Shown: piece by piece, positions 1 to 8,266 of the stretch
Position numbering within the stretch: position 1 is the stretch's first letter
How the letters are laid out: each line of letters begins with the position of its first letter
Assembly (NCBI GenBank): GCA_965242615.1
Contig: CBDESR010000005.1
Location: 806,001-870,000 of the forward strand
DNA from: CBDBCU01 sp965242615
GTDB taxonomy: Bacteria; Chloroflexota; Dehalococcoidia; Lucifugimonadales; UBA3495
Length of the DNA stretch: 64,000 nt
Direction: 5' to 3'
Notes under the pieces: model-generated
Seen by the model: the letters and a program-made list of their open reading frames with translations, nothing else
The model's database searches: none
What the model was told of the DNA's origin: nothing
Made by a program: the position numbers and the translations under genes

Positions 1-682
1 GCCCGAACTTCAGCAGAAACTCCCCGTCGCCGCTGAACTTCTGGATCCGGTCATTGCGCCAATCGGCAACGAACACCGCGCCCTCCCGGTCGATAGTAAT
101 GCCCCAAGGCATATTGAACTGACCGGCGCCGCTGCCGAAACTGCCAAAGGCAAACTGAAACTTGCCCGCCGTATCAAAGACCTGCACCCGGCTGTTGCGG
201 CTGTCCACCAGATAAAGGTTATCGTTAGCGTCAAAAGCCAGCCCGGAAGGACGGTCAAATTGCCCCTCGGCGCTGCCCGCCGCCCCCCACTTGCCCGCGC
301 ATTCCCCGTCCTTGTTGAAAACGGTAATGCGGTTCAGCCATTCGTCGGCCACATAAGCCTTCCCCCGGCTGTCCAGAGCCACCGCCGTCGGCCAGAAAAA
401 TACGCCGGCCGGCGCCGTTTCGTCGGCGTCCTCCGGGTGCACCTTTTCCCCGAACTGCCCCACCAGTTCCTCCTCGATGGTGCAGATCGTAACCCGCTTG
501 CAGGGAAACAGCGCCGGCGTTTCCGTGCCGCGGCTCAGCACATAGAGCAAATCCCCTTCGCCCCGGGCCAGAGAAACCGGATGATAAAACCCGTTGCCGC
601 CGCGCAGCTCCTGCCGCCCGATGGTGTGGGAAGTCTGATAAGTTATCGGCGCTACCGTCGGCGCCGTCATTACGCTGGTCAT
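1..682 (-). CDS. NHL-repeat beta-propeller protein (C-terminus outside window)
   Basis: The reading frame begins at ATG 682 (a second in-frame ATG lies at 670) and runs off the left edge, so only the first 227 residues are visible. The translation shows repeated NHL blades of about 45 residues, with phrases such as GQFDRPSGLAFD, NLYLVDSRNSRVQVFD and GQFNMPWGITIDREG. NHL propellers usually bind proteins or ligands; no enzyme activity can be inferred. No signal peptide is seen. The gene is last in a minus-strand run after the DUF1800 and DUF1501 genes and is probably co-transcribed with them. The family call is firm, the role unknown. Confidence 0.85.
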   Translation of the reverse strand, partial: MTSVMTAPTVAPITYQTSHTIGRQELRGGNGFYHPVSLARGEGDLLYVLSRGTETPALFPCKRVTICTIEEELVGQFGEKVHPEDADETAPAGVFFWPTAVALDSRGKAYVADEWLNRITVFNKDGECAGKWGAAGSAEGQFDRPSGLAFDANDNLYLVDSRNSRVQVFDTAGKFQFAFGSFGSGAGQFNMPWGITIDREGAVFVADWRNDRIQKFSGDGEFLLKFG

Positions 683-777
683 CGCTGCCTCGCTAAGGGC
701 CTATCCCGCCCGGCCGGTAGTATAAACCGCCCGCCGGACGGAACACGCCGTTGGTTTCGGTAAGTCCAACCGCCGGT

Positions 778-1917
778 CTAGCGGCGGATGAAATCGTACT
801 GCTCGAACTGACCGCCCAGGATCGGCTGTGCGTCCAGCCCCAGCCACTGCTCCAGCAGCGTGGCGTAAGTGCTGCGGAAATCGTTGTTCCACCGCAAATC
901 GCCCTCGTCCAGCTTGCCCGGCTCCAGCGAAGGATACTCCCCATAAAGGCCGCCCTTCACCGCATCGCCGATGACAAAAGCCACGCTTCCCGAACCGTGA
1001 TCCGTGCCGGAACCATTTTCCTGCACCCGCCGCCCGAACTCGGTAAAGAGCAGCATCACCACTTCCTCGTTGGCGTTATGCTCCTTCAAGTCGGCGTAAA
1101 AATCGCTCACCGCGTTGCTGACATCGCTCCACAGCTTGGGAAAAGCGGTGTTCTGATTGGCGTGGGTGTCAAAAGCCCCCGGATTCAAGCCGGTGTAAAG
1201 AATCCGCGTCCCGAAGTCCGCCAGATGCACCTGCGCCACATTCTTGACCCACTGCGAGAACGGATCGCCGCCATACTCCACGCCGGAGGAGTATTTCTCC
1301 GGGGCGGTGTTCAGAATGTCCGCCCCCTTCAGCGCATCCAAACCGGTCTGCGACAGGTAATCGCTCACCGGCCCGGAACCCAGCATCGGTGAATACATCC
1401 GGGCGAAAATGTCCAGAGCGTCCAGCCGCTGCTCGCTATCGTCAATGCCGGTCAGCACCCCGTAATTTTCCAGATTGCCCACCGACGCTACCGACACCCC
1501 CGGCGCCGCCAATGCCCGCGGCAACCCCCGCCCGAAGTTGACCGCCGTCAGGATATTCTCCTTGTTGGGGTCGATTTCCCGAATCGCCCGGCCCAACCAG
1601 CCATCGGTAATCATCTTTTCCGGCTCGGCCGTGTGCCAAATGTCCATCGAGCGGAAGTGCGACCGAATGGGGTTGGGGTAGCCAATGCCCTGAATGACCG
1701 CCACCTTGCCCTGGTCATACAGGTCCTTGATCGGCGCCATATAGGGGTGAAACCCCACCTCATCGTCCACCGCCAGCACCTGCTCCGGCTCCACCTTCAG
1801 CACCTGGCGGTAATCCTTGTAGTGGGGATCGCTGTAGGGGATAAAGGTGTTCAGGGCGTCATACGCCCCGGACAACTGAAGCACCACCAGCGTGGGGTCT
1901 TTCTTGTTGGTCGTCAT
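778..1917 (-). CDS. DUF1501 domain protein (sulfatase/alkaline-phosphatase-like fold)
   Basis: A 379-residue DUF1501 protein. Typical family features are visible: an N-terminal LVVLQLSGAYDALNTFIPY, RSHFRSMDIWHTAEP near residue 87, and a C-terminal FTEFGRRVQENGSGTDHGS followed by the GEYPSL stretch. DUF1501 proteins belong to the alkaline phosphatase/sulfatase superfamily, and substrates are not known. Many family members carry a Tat signal; this one starts directly at MTTNKK and shows none. AAGGAG lies just upstream of the ATG. The gene follows the DUF1800 gene by about 100 bp, the usual partner arrangement. A second DUF1501 gene lies at 32021-33163. Confidence 0.92.
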   Translation of the reverse strand: MTTNKKDPTLVVLQLSGAYDALNTFIPYSDPHYKDYRQVLKVEPEQVLAVDDEVGFHPYMAPIKDLYDQGKVAVIQGIGYPNPIRSHFRSMDIWHTAEPEKMITDGWLGRAIREIDPNKENILTAVNFGRGLPRALAAPGVSVASVGNLENYGVLTGIDDSEQRLDALDIFARMYSPMLGSGPVSDYLSQTGLDALKGADILNTAPEKYSSGVEYGGDPFSQWVKNVAQVHLADFGTRILYTGLNPGAFDTHANQNTAFPKLWSDVSNAVSDFYADLKEHNANEEVVMLLFTEFGRRVQENGSGTDHGSGSVAFVIGDAVKGGLYGEYPSLEPGKLDEGDLRWNNDFRSTYATLLEQWLGLDAQPILGGQFEQYDFIRR

Positions 1918-2021
1918 AACCTGCTCCTTGCCGGATTTGTCTTATCGCATCCGGGATAAGTCGGGATAAGTAAGGATAAGCCGGGCTGCGCCGGAACCCG
2001 GCGCAGTTTAGGCGTAAGGGT

Positions 2022-3425
2022 CTAGGCGTACAGGTACTCCTTGGTCGCCGCAATCATTTGCAGCATCAGGCCGACCCGGCGGGAAAAGTCGGGACTGTCG
2101 GTAAAGAGTTCCCCATCCTTGGCCGCTTGACTTGCCAGCATCTGCCGGGTTTCCGCCGGCATTTCATAGTGGCCCAGGAATTGCAGGCAACCCGCTACCA
2201 GCTGCTCCGCCGTCAAGGTAGCCCCCTGCGCCGCCAGCCGGTTCACAATGTCCCGGATGCCCGGCTGCTCCGTGTTGCCCACCTGGTCGGCGGTAAAGTT
2301 GATGCGGTGTACCAAAGTCCCGCCGTCAATCCACTCCCGCCCGGTGTGCCAACCCTCGACGCTCGGCGGGTTCAGCAGCTCCTGCCCCATATACTTCATC
2401 TCGTCGAAGATATACTCAAAGCCGGGTTTCGGCTCCGTCCAATCCCCAATCAGCCGGAATGCGCCCACCACCGTCTCCACCGGACTCTTGATTTTGGTAA
2501 AGCGCGAGTTCTTGAACGCCGCCGAATTGAACAAAACCCGCAGCATACTGCGGATGTTGTAGCCGGAGCGGAAATACTCCGCCTCCAGCCTTTGGATAGT
2601 GTCCGGATCCTGCGGCGGCGTATCCATCCACGAAGGCACCGCCGGCTCATCCGCCACAAAGTAGCTGTAAAGATGGCGGGAAAGGAACCGGGCCGTCGCC
2701 GGCTGCTTGCAAATGATGTCGATGACCTCCTCCCCGTTAAAGTTCCCGGTTTCCCCCAGGAAAGTCTTTTCCCCGGTGTCGTGGTCCTCCGGGTTATACA
2801 GGAAAGACGCCGCATAGCGGCCGTAGGGCTGCCCGGGGATGGCGTTGGCGATTGTCCAGCCGGTAAAAGCCCGGGAACACTCCTTCACATCATCCTCGGT
2901 ATAGTTGAACTGCCCATCCATACCGACGCCCATCGAAAACAGCTCCAGCAGTTCCCGGCCGTAGTTCTCGTTGATCGCCCCCTTATGGCTCAGGCAGTTG
3001 TCCAGGAAATACACCATCGCCGGATCCCGGGAAATCTCCACCAGCAACTCCCGGAAACTCCCCATCCCGCAGCGGCGGAACATCTCCAGTTCGTTATACG
3101 CCGAGGGGTAGCTCTGGAGCTTCCCGTCCGCCGTGCAGAGGATGCTGTGCCAGAAAAGCACCATTTTCTCCTCCAGCTGGCTCCGGGAGTTAATCATCCG
3201 CCACGCAAAGTACTCCGGCACGCCGCGGACATGGTGACTCCACTCGATAAAGTACCGTTCCGCCAAGTCCAGCTCCAGGCCGTTGTCGTGCTGCTCCGGG
3301 TTCAGCAGTTCCTCGACCGTCGCCTCGTAACCTTTGGCCGCCCGTTCCTCCAGCTCCGGGTAAGCGGCGCCGAAACCGGCCCGCCGCATCAGATGCGCCA
3401 TCAAGGCAATATCCTGCTCTGCCAT
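2022..3425 (-). CDS. DUF1800 domain protein
   Basis: A 467-residue DUF1800 protein. It begins with the family signature LMAHLMRRAGFGA and carries LVEISRDPAMVYFLDN, NENYGRELLELFSMGVG and a C-terminal PPSVEGWHTGREWI region. DUF1800 proteins are regularly encoded next to DUF1501 proteins; their biochemical role is not established. No signal peptide is visible here. The ATG is preceded by AAGGAGGA, and a promoter (TTGCTA-18-TATTAT) lies 50-80 bp upstream, making this the first gene of the DUF1800-DUF1501-NHL run. Confidence 0.92.
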   Translation of the reverse strand: MAEQDIALMAHLMRRAGFGAAYPELEERAAKGYEATVEELLNPEQHDNGLELDLAERYFIEWSHHVRGVPEYFAWRMINSRSQLEEKMVLFWHSILCTADGKLQSYPSAYNELEMFRRCGMGSFRELLVEISRDPAMVYFLDNCLSHKGAINENYGRELLELFSMGVGMDGQFNYTEDDVKECSRAFTGWTIANAIPGQPYGRYAASFLYNPEDHDTGEKTFLGETGNFNGEEVIDIICKQPATARFLSRHLYSYFVADEPAVPSWMDTPPQDPDTIQRLEAEYFRSGYNIRSMLRVLFNSAAFKNSRFTKIKSPVETVVGAFRLIGDWTEPKPGFEYIFDEMKYMGQELLNPPSVEGWHTGREWIDGGTLVHRINFTADQVGNTEQPGIRDIVNRLAAQGATLTAEQLVAGCLQFLGHYEMPAETRQMLASQAAKDGELFTDSPDFSRRVGLMLQMIAATKEYLYA

Positions 3426-3473
3426 TGAGTAATCCTCCTTGAGCGGATCGCGTCAGGAAATATAGTCGCGGGT

Positions 3474-3503
3474 ATAATATCACTGTTTCCCGCCCGGTAG
3501 CAA
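3474..3503 (-). promoter_or_regulatory. Promoter of the DUF1800-DUF1501-NHL operon
   Basis: On the minus strand TTGCTA (3503-3498) and TATTAT (3479-3474) are separated by 18 bp. The predicted start of transcription is about 40 nt upstream of the AAGGAGGA ribosome-binding site. Assigned by consensus match only. Confidence 0.5.
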
Positions 3504-3694
3504 GTTTTGTTTGGAAAAGACGCCGTTCTCCCAAATGTCGGCGGGAAACGGCCTGCAAAACAGCCGGTTAAACCCGGCCTTGCCGCGTACCGCCCAATCC
3601 TTGCCGGCTTGACCGCTACGCCCCACCGGGGTTAAACTGTTAGCGGCAAACCGCTTAACCCCCGCAAACCCGCGCAATGTTGGAGGACCGCCGG

Positions 3695-4045
3695 ATGATA
3701 ACCGACACCGACCGCGCCCATATCGTCCGCATCACCCGCAAACTCCTTGAGGAACGCTTCCAGGACGAGTTCGTCTTTGACCCCATCGTCGCCGTCCCGG
3801 AAATCGACCATTACGGCGACGAGTTCGTCGAAGTCTACGTCGTCGTTGACAACAGCTTTGACGGCGAAACTAAAACCATCGACCCGGTCTGGGCTAACGC
3901 CTTGGAGTGGCGGGTAATCGAGGAATTGGAAAAAGTCGGGGTGACCCTGTCCCAGTACCCGGGCGTCTCCTTCGTACCAGAATCCGACTGGAAAAAAATG
4001 TACCGCAAGCGGTACGGCGTTTATGAATCCCCACGATCTGATTAG
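3695..4045 (+). CDS. Small acidic protein encoded with a HEPN protein
   Basis: I chose ATG 3695 because GGAGG (3680-3684) sits 10 nt upstream; ATG 3677 would add six residues. The product is about 116 residues and acidic, with a central stretch FVEVYVVVDNS and a C-terminus ending in a basic RKRYGVYES tail. I recognise no named domain. The gene overlaps the following HEPN gene by 23 bp, so the two are translationally coupled, the layout of an antitoxin/HEPN pair. The antitoxin role is inference. Confidence 0.7.
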   Translation: MITDTDRAHIVRITRKLLEERFQDEFVFDPIVAVPEIDHYGDEFVEVYVVVDNSFDGETKTIDPVWANALEWRVIEELEKVGVTLSQYPGVSFVPESDWKKMYRKRYGVYESPRSD

Positions 4046-4508
4046 GATTGCCCGGCACTTGGCCGCCGGCGGCGTCAGCGACAACCGCGGCCGGCCCCGT
4101 CAGGCTGACCTGCGTCGGGCCGTCAGCACCGCCTATTACGCCCTCTTTCACGCCCTGTGCCGCTGCTGCGCCGATGCCCTTGCCGGCGCCACCCCGGCCC
4201 GCCGCCGCCGCCCCGGTTGGCTCCTGATCTACCGTTCCCTCGAACACACCGCGGCCCGCTCCCGCCTGGCCAACCAATCGGAAATGGCGGCCTTTCCCCC
4301 GGAAATCCGTTACTTCGGACTCCTGTTCGCCGCCCTTCAGCGGCAGCGCCACTGGGCCGACTACAACCCGGCCCAAGACTTTTCCCGCCCTAACGTCCTC
4401 CTGATTATCACCCGAGCCGAGCAAGCCATCCGGGGACTGGAGCAATGCGCCGCCGCCGACCGCCGCGACCTCTCCCTCTATATCCTGTTCCGCCCCCGGC
4501 AAGGCTGA
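4023..4508 (+). CDS. HEPN-domain protein
   Basis: A 161-residue protein with the HEPN pattern RRAVSTAYYALFHALCR (residues 32-48) and a late RQRHWADYN motif, matching the R-x-x-ADY variant of bacterial HEPN proteins. HEPN folds are common in toxin, RNase and nucleotidyltransferase-partner proteins. The classical RX4-6H RNase motif is not obvious here, so catalysis is uncertain. It starts inside the end of the upstream small gene, and a promoter for ino1 follows immediately downstream. Family assignment is good, function open. Confidence 0.75.
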   Translation: MNPHDLIRIARHLAAGGVSDNRGRPRQADLRRAVSTAYYALFHALCRCCADALAGATPARRRRPGWLLIYRSLEHTAARSRLANQSEMAAFPPEIRYFGLLFAALQRQRHWADYNPAQDFSRPNVLLIITRAEQAIRGLEQCAAADRRDLSLYILFRPRQG

Positions 4509-4530
4509 ACAACCCCGCCCTCCCCTTTAC

Positions 4531-4559
4531 TTGCCCCGGCCTGCTTTAACTGATACAAT
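4531..4559 (+). promoter_or_regulatory. Promoter of the ino1 lipid cluster
   Basis: TTGCCC (4531-4536) and TACAAT (4554-4559) are spaced by 17 bp, about 55 nt before the ino1 TTG start. Consensus match only. Confidence 0.5.
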
Positions 4560-4616
4560 GCCCCCACTGGTCAAGGCAACCCGGTACCGGCCGCAGCCGG
4601 CTAAAGGAGTGACAAC

Positions 4617-5738
4617 TTGGGCAAGATTAAGGTAGCCATCATCGGCGTCGGCAATTGCGCCTCCTCCCTCGTGCAGGGCATCCACAAGTATGTGGAAGTG
4701 CCGACCACCGCCGAAATCCCCGGCATTATGCACAACCAAATCGGCGACTACCGCGTCGAGGACATCGAAGTTGTCGCCGCCTTCGACATCGACGAAAACA
4801 AGGTCGGCAAAGACCTCGCCGCCGCCATCTTTACCCCGCCCAACAACACTATCAAATTCGCCGAAGTACCCCCCTTGGGCGTCCCCGTCGAACGCGGTAT
4901 GACCCACGACGGCATCGGCCGCTATGTCTCCCACCTCGTCAAAAAATCCGACCATTCCACCGCCGACATCTCCGGCATCCTCAAAGAGCGCCAGGTAGAT
5001 GTGGTCATCAACTACCTGCCGGTGGGCAGCGAAATGGCAACCAAATGGTACGCCGAGCAAATCCTCGACGCCCGCTGCGCTATGGTCAACTGCATCCCCG
5101 TCTTTATCGCCAAGGAAGCCTACTGGCGCAACCGCTTCGAGGAGCGCGGCGTCCCCATCGTCGGCGACGACATCAAATCCCAGGTCGGCGCTACCATCCT
5201 GCACCGCATATTGACCCGCCTTTTCGAGGATCGCGGCGCCACCATCGAAAACACCTACCAGCTCAACTTTGGCGGCAACACCGACTTTCTCAATATGCTC
5301 GAACGGGAGCGGCTCGTCTCCAAAAAAATCTCCAAAACCGGCGCCGTCACCTCTCAGATGGACGCCGAAATCAACGCCGACCAAATCCACATCGGCCCCA
5401 GCGACCATGTCCCTTGGCTCCAGGACCGCAAATGGTGCTACATCCGAATGGAAGGGCAAGTTTTCGGCGGCGCCCCCGTCAACCTCGAAGCCAAGCTCGA
5501 AGTTTGGGACAGCCCCAACTCTGCCGGCGTAGTGGTCGATGCCGTACGCTGCGCCAAACTGGCCCTCGACCGCGGCCTCGGCGGCGCCATCGCCGGCCCC
5601 AGCGCCTATTTTATGAAATCTCCGCCGGTACAATATACCGACGATGTCGCCCGCGAAATGGTAGAGTCCTTCATCAAAGGCGACGGCGCGCCCCAAGATA
5701 TGATTGCGGCCCCGGCCGAAGTCGCTCCGGAAAGTTAG
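4617..5738 (+). CDS. ino1: myo-inositol-1-phosphate synthase
   Basis: A 373-residue protein of the actinobacterial/archaeal Ino1 type. It converts glucose 6-phosphate to 1L-myo-inositol 1-phosphate with bound NAD. The N-terminal Rossmann motif VAIIGVGNCASSLVQG is intact, and the NYLPVGSE, KSQVGATILHR and LNFGGNTDFLNM stretches typical of the family follow. Translation starts at TTG 4617 behind AAAGGAG. The two genes downstream look like a mannosyltransferase of PimA type and a phosphatidylinositol-phosphate synthase type enzyme, so the inositol phosphate made here probably goes into membrane lipid. Confidence 0.95.
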   Translation: MGKIKVAIIGVGNCASSLVQGIHKYVEVPTTAEIPGIMHNQIGDYRVEDIEVVAAFDIDENKVGKDLAAAIFTPPNNTIKFAEVPPLGVPVERGMTHDGIGRYVSHLVKKSDHSTADISGILKERQVDVVINYLPVGSEMATKWYAEQILDARCAMVNCIPVFIAKEAYWRNRFEERGVPIVGDDIKSQVGATILHRILTRLFEDRGATIENTYQLNFGGNTDFLNMLERERLVSKKISKTGAVTSQMDAEINADQIHIGPSDHVPWLQDRKWCYIRMEGQVFGGAPVNLEAKLEVWDSPNSAGVVVDAVRCAKLALDRGLGGAIAGPSAYFMKSPPVQYTDDVAREMVESFIKGDGAPQDMIAAPAEVAPES

Positions 5739-5771
5739 CCCCCGGCGCCGTCCCGGAGGGATGAACCCGCC

Positions 5772-6905
5772 GTGAAAATAGCAATGGTATCGCCCTACGA
5801 TTTCACCTGGCCCGGCGGGGTAACGGCCCACGTCTCCCAACTGGCCCACGAACTCAAACTGTCCGGCCACCACGTGCAAATCCTGGCTCCCCATTCCCCG
5901 GCCCGGGACGGCAGCCAGCAGGATGCCTTTGTCCCCTTGGGCCGCTCCGTCCCCGTACCCTCCGGCGCCTCCATCGCCCGCCTTTCCCTCTCCTGGTGGC
6001 TCTACCGCCGGGTGCGCGACTTGCTCGAACGGGAATCCTTCGACATCATCCACCTCCACGAACCTTTAGCCCCGGTGCTGCCCCTCTGCGTCCTCGAGTA
6101 TTCCAACACCGTCAACATTGGCACTTTCCACGCCTACCATAACCGCCAGCACCTCTACCGTTTCAGCCAGCCCATCGTCAAACGCTGGCATCAGCGGCTC
6201 CACGGCGGCATCGCTGTCTCCCCGGCCGCCCATCAATATGTCCACAATTTCTTTCCCCGGGACTACCGCATCATCCCCAACGGCATCGACGTTGAACACT
6301 TCGCCGCCAACGCCCAACCTTGGCCCCAATATCAGGATGGCAAAACCAACCTCCTCTTTGTCGGCCGCCTCGAAAAGCGTAAGGGACTCAAATACCTCCT
6401 CGCCGCCTACAGCCGCCTCAAGTGGGAATATCCCAACCTCCGCCTTATCGTCGTCGGCCCCGGCAACCTCGACCCGGAATCCCACCAGATCTTGAGCGCC
6501 CGCAACCCGGCTGATGTCGAACTGGTCGGCGGCGTTTCCTATCAGGATTTGCCCCGCTACTACGCCTCCGCCGACATTTTCTGCTCCCCGGCCACCGGTC
6601 AGGAAAGTTTTGGCATCGTGCTGCTCGAAGCTATGGCCGCCGGCAAGCCCATCGTCGCCTCCGCCATCGAAGGCTACGCCGGCATTATCCAAAATGGCGA
6701 ACAGGGCTTGCTCTTTCCCCGCAAAGACCCCGACGCCTTGGCCGATACCCTGGCCGCCCTGATTAACGACCCGGCCCGGGCGGCCCGGATGGGCGCCGCC
6801 GGCCGCCGCTCCGTCGAGCAATACCGTTGGCAAGTCGTCGCCCGCCAAGTGGAAAACTACTATCTTGACTGCATTGCGCTGAACAGTAATGGCTGTACCG
6901 GGTAG
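5772..6905 (+). CDS. GT4 glycosyltransferase, phosphatidylinositol mannosyltransferase-like
   Basis: A 377-residue GT-B fold enzyme of family GT4. The N-terminus MVSPYDFTWPGGVTAHVSQL closely follows the PimA pattern. FVGRLEKRKGLKYLL and the C-terminal donor site SFGIVLLEAMAAGKPIVAS are present. PimA transfers mannose from GDP-mannose to phosphatidylinositol. The start is GTG 5772 after a GGAGG sequence. The stop overlaps the next gene, a CDP-alcohol phosphatidyltransferase, by 17 bp. Context (ino1 upstream, lipid synthase downstream) supports a PimA-like role, but other acceptor lipids cannot be excluded. Confidence 0.85.
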   Translation: MKIAMVSPYDFTWPGGVTAHVSQLAHELKLSGHHVQILAPHSPARDGSQQDAFVPLGRSVPVPSGASIARLSLSWWLYRRVRDLLERESFDIIHLHEPLAPVLPLCVLEYSNTVNIGTFHAYHNRQHLYRFSQPIVKRWHQRLHGGIAVSPAAHQYVHNFFPRDYRIIPNGIDVEHFAANAQPWPQYQDGKTNLLFVGRLEKRKGLKYLLAAYSRLKWEYPNLRLIVVGPGNLDPESHQILSARNPADVELVGGVSYQDLPRYYASADIFCSPATGQESFGIVLLEAMAAGKPIVASAIEGYAGIIQNGEQGLLFPRKDPDALADTLAALINDPARAARMGAAGRRSVEQYRWQVVARQVENYYLDCIALNSNGCTG

Positions 6906-7611
6906 AGAACAATTCCGGGCCGGCTTGTCCCGCTATGTGGAACTGCCCGGCGCGCGCCTTTTCCAGGCGGTGGGGCTAACCCCCAACGCCATCACCCTGC
7001 TCGGCTTTGCCGTCTGCATCGCCGCCGCCGCCCTGGTCGCCGCCGGACACCTCTGGCTCGGCGGCCTCGTCTTTCTGCTCGGCGGCGGCCTCGACCTGTT
7101 CGACGGCGCTTTAGCCCGAATGACCGGCCGCGCCAGTCCCTTCGGCGCCCTCCTCGACTCCGTCTTCGACCGCCTCGGCGAAGCCGCCCTCTTTGTCGGA
7201 ATGGCCGCCTACGCCCTGCAAGCCGACTTGCCCGCCTTGGCATTCCTTGACCCCACCGCCTTTGCTCCCTTTTATGTCATCATCCTGCTCTTGGCATTGA
7301 TTTTCTCCCAGGGCGTCAGCTACCTGCGCGCCCGCGGCGAAGGCTTGGGCGTCTTTATCCGCTCCGGCTTGATGACTCGCACCGAACGCGTCATTATCCT
7401 CGGCGGCGGCCTGTTCCTCGATGGACTAACCCCCGCCTTTGCCCTGATGCCCTGGATTCTCCTGGTCATTGCCCTCGTCTCCTGCTTTACCCTGTTTCAA
7501 CGAATGTTCACCATCCGCGGCCATCTCGATGCCGCCGCCGAAAACACCGCCCCGGAAACCCCGGCCTACCGTCCTTCCCGTGAAAACGGGAATCCAGAAA
7601 ACGCCCCATAA
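6889..7611 (+). CDS. CDP-alcohol phosphatidyltransferase, phosphatidylinositol-phosphate synthase-like
   Basis: A 240-residue integral membrane enzyme with about six hydrophobic segments. The diagnostic motif D-x2-D-G-x2-A-R-x8-G-x3-D-x3-D is complete (DLFDGALARM ... GALLDSVFD, about residues 70-92). Such enzymes join a CDP-activated lipid to an alcohol, here probably inositol 1-phosphate, given ino1 and the PimA-like gene. The start overlaps the upstream gene. The last 16 residues are encoded by a copy of the short GTC-TTCCC...GGGAATCCAG repeat, giving a tail of low-complexity residues that is probably not part of the original enzyme. Confidence 0.88.
   Translation: MAVPGREQFRAGLSRYVELPGARLFQAVGLTPNAITLLGFAVCIAAAALVAAGHLWLGGLVFLLGGGLDLFDGALARMTGRASPFGALLDSVFDRLGEAALFVGMAAYALQADLPALAFLDPTAFAPFYVIILLLALIFSQGVSYLRARGEGLGVFIRSGLMTRTERVIILGGGLFLDGLTPAFALMPWILLVIALVSCFTLFQRMFTIRGHLDAAAENTAPETPAYRPSRENGNPENAP
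7578..7603. repeat. REP-like palindrome inside the 3' end of the lipid synthase gene
   Basis: CTTCCCGTGAAAACGGGAAT forms a short palindrome of the same family as those near 15.34, 22.53, 23.78, 43.32, 46.26 and 58.87 kb. Here it encodes the last residues of the upstream CDS. Confidence 0.7.
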
Positions 7612-7663
7612 GCAAACGCCCCCGGAACCTGTTGCCGAATCCAGCCCTTAGGGAGATGACAAA

Positions 7664-8137
7664 TTGCCGCAACAATTGCAGGGAACTATGGACGGCGCCG
7701 GCTTGCGGGTCGGCATCGTCGTCGCCCGCTTCAACGACTTCGTAACCCGCCCGCTCCTCACCGGCGCCCTCGAAACCCTCGAACGCCACGGCGTACGGGA
7801 TGCCGACCTCAGCGTAGCCTGGGTTCCCGGCGCCTTCGAGCTGCCGGTCGTCGCCAAAGCTATGGCGGAAACCGGCCGTTATGATGCCGTCCTCTGCCTC
7901 GGCGCGGTTATCCGCGGCGAAACCGACCACTACGAAATGGTCGCCGGCCAATCCGCCTCCGGCATCGCCTCCGTCGGCTTAGCCACCGGCGTACCCGCCA
8001 TCTTTGGCGTATTGACCGCCGACAATATGGACCAAGCCGTCAACCGCGCCGGCGGCAAATCCGGCAACATCGGCAGCCACGCCGCCGCCGCCGCCGTCGA
8101 AACCGCCCGCCTCCTCCAAGCCATCAAAACCGGCTGA
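7664..8137 (+). CDS. ribH: 6,7-dimethyl-8-ribityllumazine synthase
   Basis: A 157-residue lumazine synthase, which condenses 5-amino-6-ribitylaminouracil with dihydroxybutanone phosphate in riboflavin synthesis. VGIVVARFNDFVT, the substrate-binding VPGAFELP and the catalytic GAVIRGETDHYEMV (histidine in the DHY) are all present. Start TTG 7664 follows GGGAGATGAC. No other rib gene lies nearby. It is 52 bp after the lipid synthase gene on the same strand and may be co-transcribed with it. Confidence 0.95.
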   Translation: MPQQLQGTMDGAGLRVGIVVARFNDFVTRPLLTGALETLERHGVRDADLSVAWVPGAFELPVVAKAMAETGRYDAVLCLGAVIRGETDHYEMVAGQSASGIASVGLATGVPAIFGVLTADNMDQAVNRAGGKSGNIGSHAAAAAVETARLLQAIKTG

Positions 8138-8266
8138 TCTCTATCCCCCGCCAATCCCGCCCGGAGTAATGCCGGTATGGGCTAATGGAAGCCCGCCGTG
8201 AACTCGGCCCCACCGGCATCACCTCTGAAACCGGAGACCCGGAAATCAACCCCAATCCCCGCCCGG

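Noticed and set aside
2058..3428. Long open frame of 456 codons on the plus strand
   Set aside because: It is the antisense of the DUF1800 gene, with R/P/H-rich composition and no ribosome-binding site. High GC leaves antisense frames open.
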